From: A37T11 sp964546645
Lineage (GTDB): Bacteria > Bacteroidota > Bacteroidia > Sphingobacteriales > Sphingobacteriaceae
DNA length: 15,150 nt
Assembly: GCA_964546645.1 (NCBI GenBank)
Contig: CAZJKM010000066.1
Location: forward strand, 1 to 15,150
Direction of reading: 5' to 3'
Each line of letters begins with the position of its first letter. The first letter of the stretch is position 1. Shown one piece after another: positions 6,536-13,119 of this stretch. Below the pieces are notes generated by a model. The model saw only the letters and a program-made list of their open reading frames with translations. It was not told the DNA's origin and ran no database searches. Position numbers and translations under genes: made by a program.

Positions 6536-8890
6536 TCAATCTTTTCTCAGTACCTCAAACTGCTGCACCAACCGGTTGCCATCGTCGTCAACCAGCGTAA
6601 TCCGGTGTTTGCCGGGCGTTGTATTAAAACCGATCTGGTGTGAGTTTTCGGTTGTTCCCAGGTAATCGCTATCCAGATGCCAGTAAATGCGGCTGCCGGT
6701 TTTCCGGTGTGCGGCTGTGAAAATCACATGGCCACGATTGCCGTCAATCTCCAGGGGGATATAGATACGTGCGTTTGGCCTTGGATAGATGAGATCCATC
6801 ATTCGTTCCCCTTCATTCCCGCACTCTGGTGCAAATGGCGGGAGTTCCTGATAAGAACGATGCCGCATTTTATAATAATGTTCCATGGCGGGGGGAAGTA
6901 CAAACCAGGAGCGGTGTTGCATGCGATCCGTTGCTTCGCATCCGGCAGTAACCTGATGAGTGCCTGCCGCGTTGAGGTGCACCAGCCGGTGATACGGGCA
7001 GACGTCCGATTTCATTCCCGGTACCGGTATGTATAAGGTATCTGTATGGTCACAATGCATCCCGGCAAGGTGTCCGCTTTCACGGCAGACGGCGGTTTGG
7101 ATCATGCGGTCCAAAGGGGCGGTGAACCAGGGTGTTGCCGGCAGTAACCCGAAAATATCAAACAGGATAGGGGCGGCTTTTTCAATGCCGGTCAGCCCCG
7201 GCCGGCCTTCGCCGTCTGCATTACCTATCCACACACAAACTACATACCCCGGTGTGACACCGATGGCCCATCCATCCCGGAAGCCGAAACTGGTTCCGGT
7301 TTTCCAGGCAATTTTCTTTGAGGATGAAAACTGGTCCCACAACGCCTCTTCGCCCGGTCGTACCACTTCGTTCATGGCCTGAAAGGTAAAATATAGCGAC
7401 GCATGGTCCAGGAGTGACGAGCGCTCCCTGCCTTTCTCCGGTTCCTGCGAAGCAACTTTCCGATAGGTGGGCGGATGGTAATCACCGGCATGATAGTAAC
7501 CCTGGTTACGATCATAGTGATACAGTGTACGGGCCATGGAGGCATATACACCCGCCAGTTCCCACATGGTTACCTCACATCCGCCCAATATGGCGGACAG
7601 TCCATAAAAATCCGCCGGACGGGACAGGGTGCTGATCCCGGCTCTCTTCAGGAATCCGTGGAAACGCTGGTATTTATATTGCTGCAGCATTTTCACTGCA
7701 GGAATGTTTAACGAACGGCTTAATGCGCGCGAGGCAGGGATGGCACCGTCGTATCCAAGATCGAAATTCTGTGGGGTGTAACCTCCTATCTGCGTGGGGA
7801 TGTCAGGGATCAGTGTATGCGGCAGGACTAATCCATCCGTCAGCATGGCCCCGTAGAGCAGGGGCTTAAGGGTGCTGCCCGGACTGCGTAAGGAGGTGAT
7901 CATATCCACATAGCTTTCACGCTCCGGCTCATCGGGGTTATAGGTGTTCCCGACGTAGGCCAGTGCCTCCCCGGTTTCTGTTTTCAGTACCAGCGCCGCA
8001 GCGTTGTTGATACCACTGGCTTGGAAAGAACCCTGGTAACGGTGGAGAATATCCGTGACCTGTTGCTGTAAGAGGCTGTTGATGGAAGTTTCCAGCCGGC
8101 TAAGTCTTTCCTGTGTGGCCTGTTGTTCCCGGATGAAGCGGCTGAGCAGGTGGGGTGCCAGCTGTGGCAGTGGGAGGGGCTTGTCAGGCAGTGGTTCCAT
8201 CTTGGCCAGTTCGGCCGTCTGTTTATCGATAATTTCTTGCGCAGCCAGTTTATCCAGTAACAGATTGCGCTTCACGAACAGCCGGTCGCGGTTTTTACCG
8301 GGATGTATCAGTGCGGGTGCGTTGGGAAGTACTGCCAGGGTAGCGGTTTCTGCCCAGGAAAGCTGTTGTGGCGGCCGTCCGAAATATCTCCAGGCCGCTG
8401 CTTCGAGTCCGACCACATTGCTGCCAAAGGGTGCGTGAGCCGCATAGAGTTCCAGAATGGATTTTTTACGATATCCGGCCTCCAGCCGCAGCGTCAGATA
8501 TATTTCTATCAGCTTTTCTCCCAGGGTGCGTGGCTGATTACGGCTCAGGCGGATCACCTGCATGCTGATCGTACTCCCTCCACTGACGACGCGTTGATGA
8601 CCCACATTCTGCCGGATAGCCCGGAACATGGCTAACGGGTCAATACCGGGGTGATAGTAAAACCGTTTGTCTTCATAAGTAATGATACACTGGATGAATT
8701 TTTCAGGGACTTCTTCTGTTGCAGGAAAGCGCCATTGCCCGTCGCTTGCTATGGAAGCTCCCAGCAGCCTGCCGTTATGGTCTTCTATCACAAAAGAAAG
8801 CGGAGAACGGAAAAGAGGGGACGGCAGTGAATACCAAAACACGAAACACAGCAACAGGGTTATCAGGAGCCATGTAAGACGGTTATTCAT
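6536..8890 (-). CDS. pbpC: Penicillin-binding protein 1C, bifunctional transglycosylase/transpeptidase
   Basis: Class A penicillin-binding protein that polymerises lipid II and carries a transpeptidase domain, anchored in the inner membrane and facing the periplasm. At 784 aa it is close to E. coli PbpC. A single N-terminal membrane anchor lies at about residues 5-21. The GT51 domain has the catalytic Glu in TYEDKRFYYHPG (E73), GGSTISMQ at 104-111 and ILELYAAHAPFGSNVVG near 145-161. The transpeptidase domain has SxxK as S339-T-L-K342, SxN as S393-L-N395 and KTGTS from K530, so it should be active. The C-terminal part (from about residue 700, LIYPRPNARIYIPLEIDG onward) matches the BiPBP_C domain typical of PBP1C. 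The usual partner, an alpha-2-macroglobulin-like gene, is not adjacent. A Fur-family gene sits 11 bp upstream in the same direction, so the two are probably co-transcribed. Confidence 0.96.
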   Translation of the reverse strand: MNNRLTWLLITLLLCFVFWYSLPSPLFRSPLSFVIEDHNGRLLGASIASDGQWRFPATEEVPEKFIQCIITYEDKRFYYHPGIDPLAMFRAIRQNVGHQRVVSGGSTISMQVIRLSRNQPRTLGEKLIEIYLTLRLEAGYRKKSILELYAAHAPFGSNVVGLEAAAWRYFGRPPQQLSWAETATLAVLPNAPALIHPGKNRDRLFVKRNLLLDKLAAQEIIDKQTAELAKMEPLPDKPLPLPQLAPHLLSRFIREQQATQERLSRLETSINSLLQQQVTDILHRYQGSFQASGINNAAALVLKTETGEALAYVGNTYNPDEPERESYVDMITSLRSPGSTLKPLLYGAMLTDGLVLPHTLIPDIPTQIGGYTPQNFDLGYDGAIPASRALSRSLNIPAVKMLQQYKYQRFHGFLKRAGISTLSRPADFYGLSAILGGCEVTMWELAGVYASMARTLYHYDRNQGYYHAGDYHPPTYRKVASQEPEKGRERSSLLDHASLYFTFQAMNEVVRPGEEALWDQFSSSKKIAWKTGTSFGFRDGWAIGVTPGYVVCVWIGNADGEGRPGLTGIEKAAPILFDIFGLLPATPWFTAPLDRMIQTAVCRESGHLAGMHCDHTDTLYIPVPGMKSDVCPYHRLVHLNAAGTHQVTAGCEATDRMQHRSWFVLPPAMEHYYKMRHRSYQELPPFAPECGNEGERMMDLIYPRPNARIYIPLEIDGNRGHVIFTAAHRKTGSRIYWHLDSDYLGTTENSHQIGFNTTPGKHRITLVDDDGNRLVQQFEVLRKD

Positions 8891-8901
8891 GGCAGAAGCC
8901 G

Positions 8902-9366
8902 TTAATGACCCGACCCGGTACTACATCTGCTACAGGTGCCGGTAACCTGTATACCTACGGTATCAAGTGTAAAATCCGGTGGGAGTTTGACAGGTGGTAG
9001 TCGCAGTTCATCCAGGCAGTAAACGCTGTTACATAATTTACAGGTGAAATGTACGTGTTCATCATGGTGCTGGTGCTCTGAACAGTCGGAGGAGCATAGC
9101 GCGTAAGTGGCGGTTCCGTGCAGATCAAAGACCTTATGTAATATTCCCTTCTCTTCAAAGACAGCCAATACGCGGTACAGGGTAACACGGTCAATATTCC
9201 TGCCGATTGCTTTTTCCAACTCCGGTTGTGACGTTGCAGTGTCTTTGCAATATATCGTATTCAGTACGCTGAGACGTGGCTGAGTAACCTTTAATTTGTT
9301 TCTGCGTAGTAAGCTCTCGAAGTTGCGTGTGCTTTTTTCCTGTCCTTTGGTATGTGCCTGTTGCAT
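8902..9366 (-). CDS. Fur-family metal-dependent transcriptional regulator
   Basis: A 154-aa cytosolic repressor of the Fur/Zur/PerR family. The N-terminal winged helix covers about residues 15-80, with NKLKVTQPRLSVL and the recognition helix RNIDRVTLYRVLAVFEEKGI. The C-terminal metal-binding and dimerisation half has a His-rich segment (EHQHHDEHVHF, 97-107) and two CxxC pairs, C109/C112 (FTCKLCNSVYC) and C145/C148 (GTCSRC), which usually hold a structural zinc. Several His and Glu could form the regulatory site, but the sequence alone does not say whether it senses iron, zinc or peroxide. The ATG at 9366 is the only reasonable start. A TATATTTG box ends 7 nt before it. pbpC follows 11 bp downstream, which is not a typical Fur partner. 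Confidence 0.93.
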   Translation of the reverse strand: MQQAHTKGQEKSTRNFESLLRRNKLKVTQPRLSVLNTIYCKDTATSQPELEKAIGRNIDRVTLYRVLAVFEEKGILHKVFDLHGTATYALCSSDCSEHQHHDEHVHFTCKLCNSVYCLDELRLPPVKLPPDFTLDTVGIQVTGTCSRCSTGSGH

Positions 9367-9373
9367 AGCGATA

Positions 9374-9381
9374 CAAATATA
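9374..9381 (-). promoter_or_regulatory. -7 box of the fur-family gene
   Basis: On the - strand TATATTTG (9381 to 9374) is an exact TAnnTTTG match. Only 7 nt separate it from the ATG at 9366, so the transcript would be leaderless or nearly so. No TTG or TTTG was found 19-21 bp upstream, which lowers confidence. No obvious Fur-box palindrome overlaps it. Confidence 0.5.
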
Positions 9382-9440
9382 CCTGTTTGCGTTGAGATGC
9401 CTGCATGATAGCCGTACGAAATTGCCTTTGGGAAACGGGT

Positions 9441-9842
9441 TTAACCCGACAGGGCGGTTTTCAGGTTATTGACCTGTTCGTCTACGAGCTTCTGTAAAGG
9501 AGCTGATGCCAGCATTTTCATCATCATATTCAGGTCCGCCTCGACGGTCAGCCGGACGTGGGTCTCTCCGTTACCGGCGGCCTCGGTTTGCCAGGTAAGA
9601 GATACGTCAAAGGGGGCCTTTTGTGCTGGAATGATCCGGATATATTGGCTTTCGGCCCTGTCCTCTGCCTTTAAGGATAGCCTGGCTATACCGGGAATGG
9701 AAAAACTGGCCTCGTCGCGGGAAGATTGCCAATCCTGTACATTGGGAGGCATGAGCTTTTCGTGGTTGTTCAGATCAGCCAGAAAATCATATACCTCTTC
9801 TACTGGTTTAGGAAGTACGATTTGATTTTTAAATGTCGTCAT
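9441..9842 (-). CDS. SRPBCC (START/polyketide-cyclase-like) family protein
   Basis: A 133-aa protein with the helix-grip fold of the SRPBCC superfamily. The N-terminal MTTFKNQIVLPKPVEEVYDFLADLNNHEKLMP is the characteristic strand plus helix pair (IxxPxExVYxFLxDxxxxxxLMP). Strands follow (FSIPGIARLSLKAEDR, YIRIIPAQKAPFDVSLTWQ, ETHVRLTVEADL), then a long C-terminal helix (LQKLVDEQVNNLKTAL). These proteins bind hydrophobic ligands in a deep cavity, but the ligand here cannot be predicted. There is no signal peptide, so it is cytosolic. It lies 125 bp downstream of pyrE in the same direction, separated by a hairpin-forming repeat, so it may or may not share pyrE's transcript. Its stop codon lies in the small palindrome CGGGTTTAACCCG (9436-9448). 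Confidence 0.88.
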   Translation of the reverse strand: MTTFKNQIVLPKPVEEVYDFLADLNNHEKLMPPNVQDWQSSRDEASFSIPGIARLSLKAEDRAESQYIRIIPAQKAPFDVSLTWQTEAAGNGETHVRLTVEADLNMMMKMLASAPLQKLVDEQVNNLKTALSG

Positions 9843-9860
9843 GAGTTGATTTGTTAACTG

Positions 9861-9968
9861 GTTTATTTGTTGATTGGTAGATTAGTTGATTTGTTAATTT
9901 GTTGATGTTTGTTTTTCAACCCACCAATAAACCAACCCACCAATAAACTAATCTACCAATAAACCAAT
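9861..9968. repeat. Long imperfect inverted repeat between pyrE and the SRPBCC gene
   Basis: Two arms flank a centre near 9910. The best block is a perfect 14-bp match, TTGGTAGATTAGTT at 9874-9887 with AACTAATCTACCAA at 9946-9959. Pairing continues outward with a few mismatches to about 9865/9968, and an apical stem GTTGA/TCAAC (9901-9905 with 9916-9920) closes the tip. The left arm is T/G-rich and the right arm A/C-rich. As RNA this would be a hairpin of about 100 nt straight after the pyrE stop codon. It could be a terminator, an mRNA-stabilising structure, or a copy of a dispersed intergenic repeat. Confidence 0.85.
9921..9968. repeat. Three tandem copies of a 16-bp unit
   Basis: CCACCAATAAACCAAC (9921-9936), CCACCAATAAACTAAT (9937-9952) and CTACCAATAAACCAAT (9953-9968) are contiguous, 16 bp each, and differ at two to four positions. 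They form the right arm of the inverted repeat. The last base of copy three is also the last base of the pyrE stop codon. Confidence 0.9.
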
Positions 9969-10615
9969 TACGATTCCTGTACCCAGTTTGCAGGGTCTTT
10001 ACGCCATTCCTGTAATGTACGGATATCCTCTTTTGTAATATAATTATGCTCTGCGGCAAAATCGATGAGCGCGTTGTAGTTAGACAGACTCAGGTGCCGG
10101 CATTTCGCATTCCTGAAGTTTGCTTCCGCAACATCCAATCCGTATGTAAAAATGGATACCAACCCAACCACATCACATCCGGCATTGCGCAGTGCTTCCA
10201 CGGCTTTAAGACTGCTTTTGCCGGTAGATACGAGGTCTTCAATGACCACAACACGTTGCCCGCTGACTACTTCTCCCTCTATCAGGTTTTCCCTTCCGTG
10301 ATCCTTGGCCGCGGTACGTACATAAGCGAACGGCAGCCCCAGTTCCTGGGCTACCAGCACACCCTGTGGTATACCTGCTGTGGCGACGCCGGCAATCATT
10401 CCGACCGAGCCGAACTCTTCCTGGATGATTTCTGAAAACTGCTGCCGGATGTACGTGCGGATCGAGGGATGTGATAGTGTTACCCGGTTATCACAATAAA
10501 TCGGCGATTTCCAACCTGACGCCCAGGTAAACGGTTTGGTGGGTTGTAATTTTATTGCTTTAATTTGCAACAGAAATTCAGCGATCTTTTGTTCAATCTC
10601 ACTTTTTTGGTACAT
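9968..10615 (-). CDS. pyrE: Orotate phosphoribosyltransferase
   Basis: Joins orotate to PRPP to give orotidine monophosphate, the fifth step of UMP synthesis, in the cytosol as a homodimer. The 215-aa length is normal. Visible motifs are FTWASGWKSPIYCDNR (29-44), the flexible catalytic loop around KDHGRE (104-109), and the PRPP-binding motif VVVIEDLVSTGKSS (122-135). The start MYQKSEIEQKIAEFLLQIKAIKL fits family N-termini, which supports the ATG at 10615. That ATG overlaps the start codon of the divergent Nudix gene by two bases. A TAGATTTG box lies 4 nt upstream. The adjacent repeat hairpin follows its stop codon immediately. Confidence 0.97.
   Translation of the reverse strand: MYQKSEIEQKIAEFLLQIKAIKLQPTKPFTWASGWKSPIYCDNRVTLSHPSIRTYIRQQFSEIIQEEFGSVGMIAGVATAGIPQGVLVAQELGLPFAYVRTAAKDHGRENLIEGEVVSGQRVVVIEDLVSTGKSSLKAVEALRNAGCDVVGLVSIFTYGLDVAEANFRNAKCRHLSLSNYNALIDFAAEHNYITKEDIRTLQEWRKDPANWVQES
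10535..10567 (+). promoter_or_regulatory. Candidate promoter for the Nudix gene, inside pyrE
   Basis: TTTG at 10535-10538, a 21-bp spacer, then TTAATTTG at 10560-10567, one base from TAnnTTTG. Transcription would start near 10573, about 40 nt before the Nudix ATG. Because the starts overlap, any such promoter must lie within the pyrE coding region. Confidence 0.35.
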
Positions 10616-11237
10616 GGCGCAAATCTATAAAATTTATGTGAACGAATCGGCGCTTATTGTCGCTGATTTGGGCTTTCAGGCCGAGTTTTCTTATAAGCTT
10701 CTTGACAGTCAATCCTTTGATTTTTTAAAAGTTTATCAAAAGCTTAAAGAGAGTAACGGAAAGAACCGGTTTTTGCTACAGGTAGCACAGCCGGAGGCTG
10801 TTTTCAGGAAAATCAAAAAACAGGTAACACAGATCAGGGCGGCCGGAGGACTGGTACTCAACTCCAGGAACGAAATGCTGTTTATATACCGCCTTAATAA
10901 ATGGGATCTTCCGAAGGGCAAGATCGATCCCGGGGAAAAGGCGAAGGAAACGGCTGTGCGGGAAATTGAAGAGGAATGTGGCGTCCGGATCAGCAGATTG
11001 AATGATAAACTGCTGCATACCTATCATATGTATGAACAGCGGGAGGAGGTAATTCTGAAAAGGACCGACTGGTATCGGATGACAGTGGATGGGGTACCGG
11101 AACTGACGCCGCAGGCAGAAGAGGACATCACCGAGGCACGTTGGTTTGGCCGGGATGGGCTGGATAAGGTGAAAACGAATACCTACCCGGCCATTCTGGA
11201 GGTACTGGCTACGTTTATGGAACGTGAGGGCGGATAA
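10614..11237 (+). CDS. Nudix hydrolase with an extra N-terminal domain
   Basis: The 207-aa product has a full Nudix box at residues 102-124: GKIDPGEKAKETAV then REIEEECGV (Gx5Ex7REUxEExGU), with all metal-binding Glu present. These enzymes hydrolyse nucleoside diphosphates linked to other groups; the substrate here is not predictable. The Nudix fold starts near residue 74 (QIRAAGGLVLNSRNEMLFIYR) and ends with ARWFGRDGLDKV. About 70 residues before it (MAQIYKIYVNESALIVADLG and on) form an additional domain of unknown role that looks structured, not linker-like. The frame is open further upstream, to 10536, but that part reads antisense through pyrE, so the ATG at 10614 is chosen. Its 3' end overlaps coaD by 23 bp in convergent orientation. 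Confidence 0.92.
   Translation: MAQIYKIYVNESALIVADLGFQAEFSYKLLDSQSFDFLKVYQKLKESNGKNRFLLQVAQPEAVFRKIKKQVTQIRAAGGLVLNSRNEMLFIYRLNKWDLPKGKIDPGEKAKETAVREIEEECGVRISRLNDKLLHTYHMYEQREEVILKRTDWYRMTVDGVPELTPQAEEDITEARWFGRDGLDKVKTNTYPAILEVLATFMEREGG
10620..10627 (-). promoter_or_regulatory. Candidate -7 box of pyrE, inside the Nudix gene
   Basis: On the - strand TAGATTTG (10627 to 10620) matches TAnnTTTG exactly, only 4 nt before the pyrE ATG. It would give a leaderless mRNA. No -33 TTG is visible at the proper distance. Confidence 0.4.
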
Positions 11238-11694
11238 GATCGGCGACCACCGGAGGTACCATACTGCTGATATCACCCTTGTGATGCAGCACATCACGTA
11301 CAATGGTAGAGCTGATATGTGCCAGGCCCGGCGTACTCACCAGGAAGACGGTTTCAATATCGGGTGCCAGGGAAAGGTTATTCTGGGCAATGGCATTTTC
11401 AAATTCAAAATCGCTGACACTTCGTAAGCCGCGGAGCAGGTGGGTGGCGTGAACTTCGCGGCAAAAGTCCACCGTCAGTCCTTCATACTGTACAACAACA
11501 ACCTGGCCGGAATCAGCCGGGAAAATGGCTTCAATGAGCTGTCTGCGTATTTCCGGGGGCAACAGGTTCTTTTTCGTGCTGTTCATGCCTACGGCAATAT
11601 AGATACGGTCGAAAAGTGACAATGCCCGCTTCACAATATCTGCATGCGCCAGCGTGATGGGATCAAATGATCCGGGAAATACAGCAGTTTTCAT
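11215..11694 (-). CDS. coaD: Phosphopantetheine adenylyltransferase
   Basis: Transfers AMP from ATP to 4'-phosphopantetheine, giving dephospho-CoA, the penultimate step of CoA synthesis. The 159-aa length is standard. The nucleotidyltransferase motif is GSFDPITLAH (8-17); most homologues have Gly before the His (T/HxGH), here it is Ala, while the catalytic His17 is kept. Also present are K41/K42 of the phosphopantetheine site, RGLRSVSDFEFE (88-99) and ISSTIVRD (127-134) near the C-terminus. It is the third gene of a - strand operon after the DUF3822 gene and rsmD, with a 16-bp gap from rsmD. Its last 23 bp overlap the end of the Nudix gene. Confidence 0.97.
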   Translation of the reverse strand: MKTAVFPGSFDPITLAHADIVKRALSLFDRIYIAVGMNSTKKNLLPPEIRRQLIEAIFPADSGQVVVVQYEGLTVDFCREVHATHLLRGLRSVSDFEFENAIAQNNLSLAPDIETVFLVSTPGLAHISSTIVRDVLHHKGDISSMVPPVVADLIRPHVP

Positions 11695-11710
11695 GGTGTG
11701 AAATTACGGA

Positions 11711-12250
11711 TTAATCTGCAAACGTAAAAAAACTGAAAGCGGACTGACCGTAATTGCGCTGTTCCCGGAAACCAGACAGTTGGTCCACTTTACGTGTAGT
11801 GGGATGTTCCAGTACGAATAGCCCACCCGGTAACAGCAGGCGGCTTTCCTTTATTTGTTCAGGCAACAGGGTAAGCTGCGGCAGATCATACGGTGGATCG
11901 GCGAATATCAGTCCGAATCCCGGCTGAGGTCTCCGGATGTATTTCAGCACGTCGGCCTTCACGGTCGTAATGGCGGTCAGCTGGTATTTTTCGCTGATAC
12001 TTTTTATATAATGCAGGCATTTGGCATGGATATCCACGGCCTCTACTTCCCGGGCGCCACGTGAGGCGAGCTCAATAGCGATGTTACCCGTGCCGGTAAA
12101 CAGATCCAAAGCCCGCAGGCCCTCGAAGGTCAGGCGGTTCTGCAGGACATTAAACAAAGCTTCTTTGGCCATATCTGTGGTAGGTCTGACCGGAAGGCCA
12201 CCGGGAGGATGCAGGCGGAGGCCCTTCAGCGTGCCTCCTATGATGCGCAT
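11711..12250 (-). CDS. rsmD: 16S rRNA (guanine(966)-N(2))-methyltransferase RsmD
   Basis: SAM-dependent Rossmann-fold enzyme that methylates G966 of 16S rRNA in the 30S subunit. The 179-aa protein has the family N-terminus MRIIGGTLKGLRL, then RPTTDMAKEALFNVL, SAM motif I DLFTGTGN (49-56), the acidic residue at the end of strand 2 (VEAVDI), and the catalytic DPPY (118-121). The start codon lies within the end of the upstream DUF3822 gene (13-bp overlap), which suggests translational coupling. The rsmD-coaD pair is common in bacteria. Confidence 0.96.
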   Translation of the reverse strand: MRIIGGTLKGLRLHPPGGLPVRPTTDMAKEALFNVLQNRLTFEGLRALDLFTGTGNIAIELASRGAREVEAVDIHAKCLHYIKSISEKYQLTAITTVKADVLKYIRRPQPGFGLIFADPPYDLPQLTLLPEQIKESRLLLPGGLFVLEHPTTRKVDQLSGFREQRNYGQSAFSFFTFAD

Positions 12251-13044
12251 AGAGCGGATGCTAACAGATTAAAGATACGGTGCCCGTTTTCGTTGCCGGC
12301 ACCGGGTTGCCAAAGACCGTTCAGTGGTATAAAGCGCGTGTTGCGGCAGTACTTCGTCAGCCTGTCGTGGTTTTCGTCACCCGCCTGGATCTCCCCGCTC
12401 ACAACAACGTTGACAGTATGCGGATCAATTTCCAGCGTTTTCAGCACATTCAGGAGGAAGTAAGTGAACTCATCGGCGTCTGCCTTCGGGAACCGGTTGT
12501 AAAATTGCAGATTGCCGTTCCTGAAAAATACAAACTCAGCTTCGCCATGATGCAGTTGTACGCCCAGGAACGAAGCGTAATGCGCGGCCATTAATGACAG
12601 GCTGTCTATCCATACGGCAGCGGCGGGTACGTAGTTGTCAGGTGCCTGCAGGCTCTCTTCCGGTTCCTCGTTTCTTTGCGTGTATATGAATGTTACAGGC
12701 AATTGTTTAAACCCGTACGCATAGATCGTTACATCGGTGCCGGGACTCAGAAACCGCCGGTAAAGGTGCAAGGGGGTATCCTTGTGGAGTGTGTCCGGCA
12801 CGAGTAACATTTGTTCATGCATGACCAGCAGGGTACGCTCCCCGTAACGGGCATTCAACAGCTGCTGCGCATGGGGGTGAGGCTGAGCCGTATCCCATTC
12901 CAACAACAACTGTAATTGGTTTTCTTCATTAAAGATGGCAATCTGGCTGGTCACCTGGCTGCGTAATTCGTACAACCGGTAAGCAGCAGTCTGCGCCTCT
13001 GTCCAGCTGTCAGCCGTGAAATCAAAATAAGCCGATGTACCCAT
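12238..13044 (-). CDS. DUF3822 family protein
   Basis: A 268-aa protein that I assign to DUF3822 from its sequence and from its position before rsmD and coaD, an arrangement I associate with Bacteroidota. Recognisable stretches are LLVMHEQMLLVPDTL, FIYTQRNEE, AAAVWIDSLSLMAAHYASFLG, EAEFVFFRNGNLQFYNRF and DEFTYFLLNVLKTLEIDP. The pattern of two similar alpha/beta halves is compatible with an actin/RNase H-like fold, but I see no clear ATP-binding motifs and this is inference only. There is no signal peptide. The frame reaches a TTG at 13053, but the ATG at 13044 is chosen because the promoter box ends just 6 nt before it. It is the first gene of the operon, overlapping rsmD by 13 bp. The function is not known; linkage suggests a role near translation or CoA metabolism. 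Confidence 0.85.
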   Translation of the reverse strand: MGTSAYFDFTADSWTEAQTAAYRLYELRSQVTSQIAIFNEENQLQLLLEWDTAQPHPHAQQLLNARYGERTLLVMHEQMLLVPDTLHKDTPLHLYRRFLSPGTDVTIYAYGFKQLPVTFIYTQRNEEPEESLQAPDNYVPAAAVWIDSLSLMAAHYASFLGVQLHHGEAEFVFFRNGNLQFYNRFPKADADEFTYFLLNVLKTLEIDPHTVNVVVSGEIQAGDENHDRLTKYCRNTRFIPLNGLWQPGAGNENGHRIFNLLASALCAS

Positions 13045-13050
13045 GGACCA

Positions 13051-13081
13051 CAAAGGTAGTTGTTACAATCTATTTGGCAAA
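13051..13081 (-). promoter_or_regulatory. Promoter of the DUF3822-rsmD-coaD operon
   Basis: On the - strand TTTG (13081 to 13078), a 19-bp spacer, then TACCTTTG (13058 to 13051). Both boxes match the Bacteroidota consensus exactly with the right spacing, the best promoter in the window. Only 6 nt separate the -7 box from the ATG at 13044, so the mRNA should be leaderless. Confidence 0.72.
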
Positions 13082-13089
13082 CCTTTTCC

Positions 13090-13097
13090 TAACTTTG
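13090..13097 (+). promoter_or_regulatory. -7 box for the helicase gene
   Basis: TAACTTTG matches TAnnTTTG exactly, 22 bp before the GTG start. The only close TTTG (13073-13076) is 13 bp away, too near for a standard -33 box. The divergent operon promoter lies just to the left, so the two could interfere. Confidence 0.45.
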
Positions 13098-13119
13098 GAC
13101 CTTTGCTTAAGAGTAGCAC

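Noticed and set aside
9436..9448. Palindrome CGGGTTTAACCCG as a terminator or operator
   Set aside because: It has a good 6-bp stem but a one-base centre and no T run, and it overlaps the SRPBCC stop codon, so no role can be supported.
13045..13053. TTG start three codons upstream of the DUF3822 ATG
   Set aside because: It would overlap the -7 promoter box, so the transcript would not contain it.
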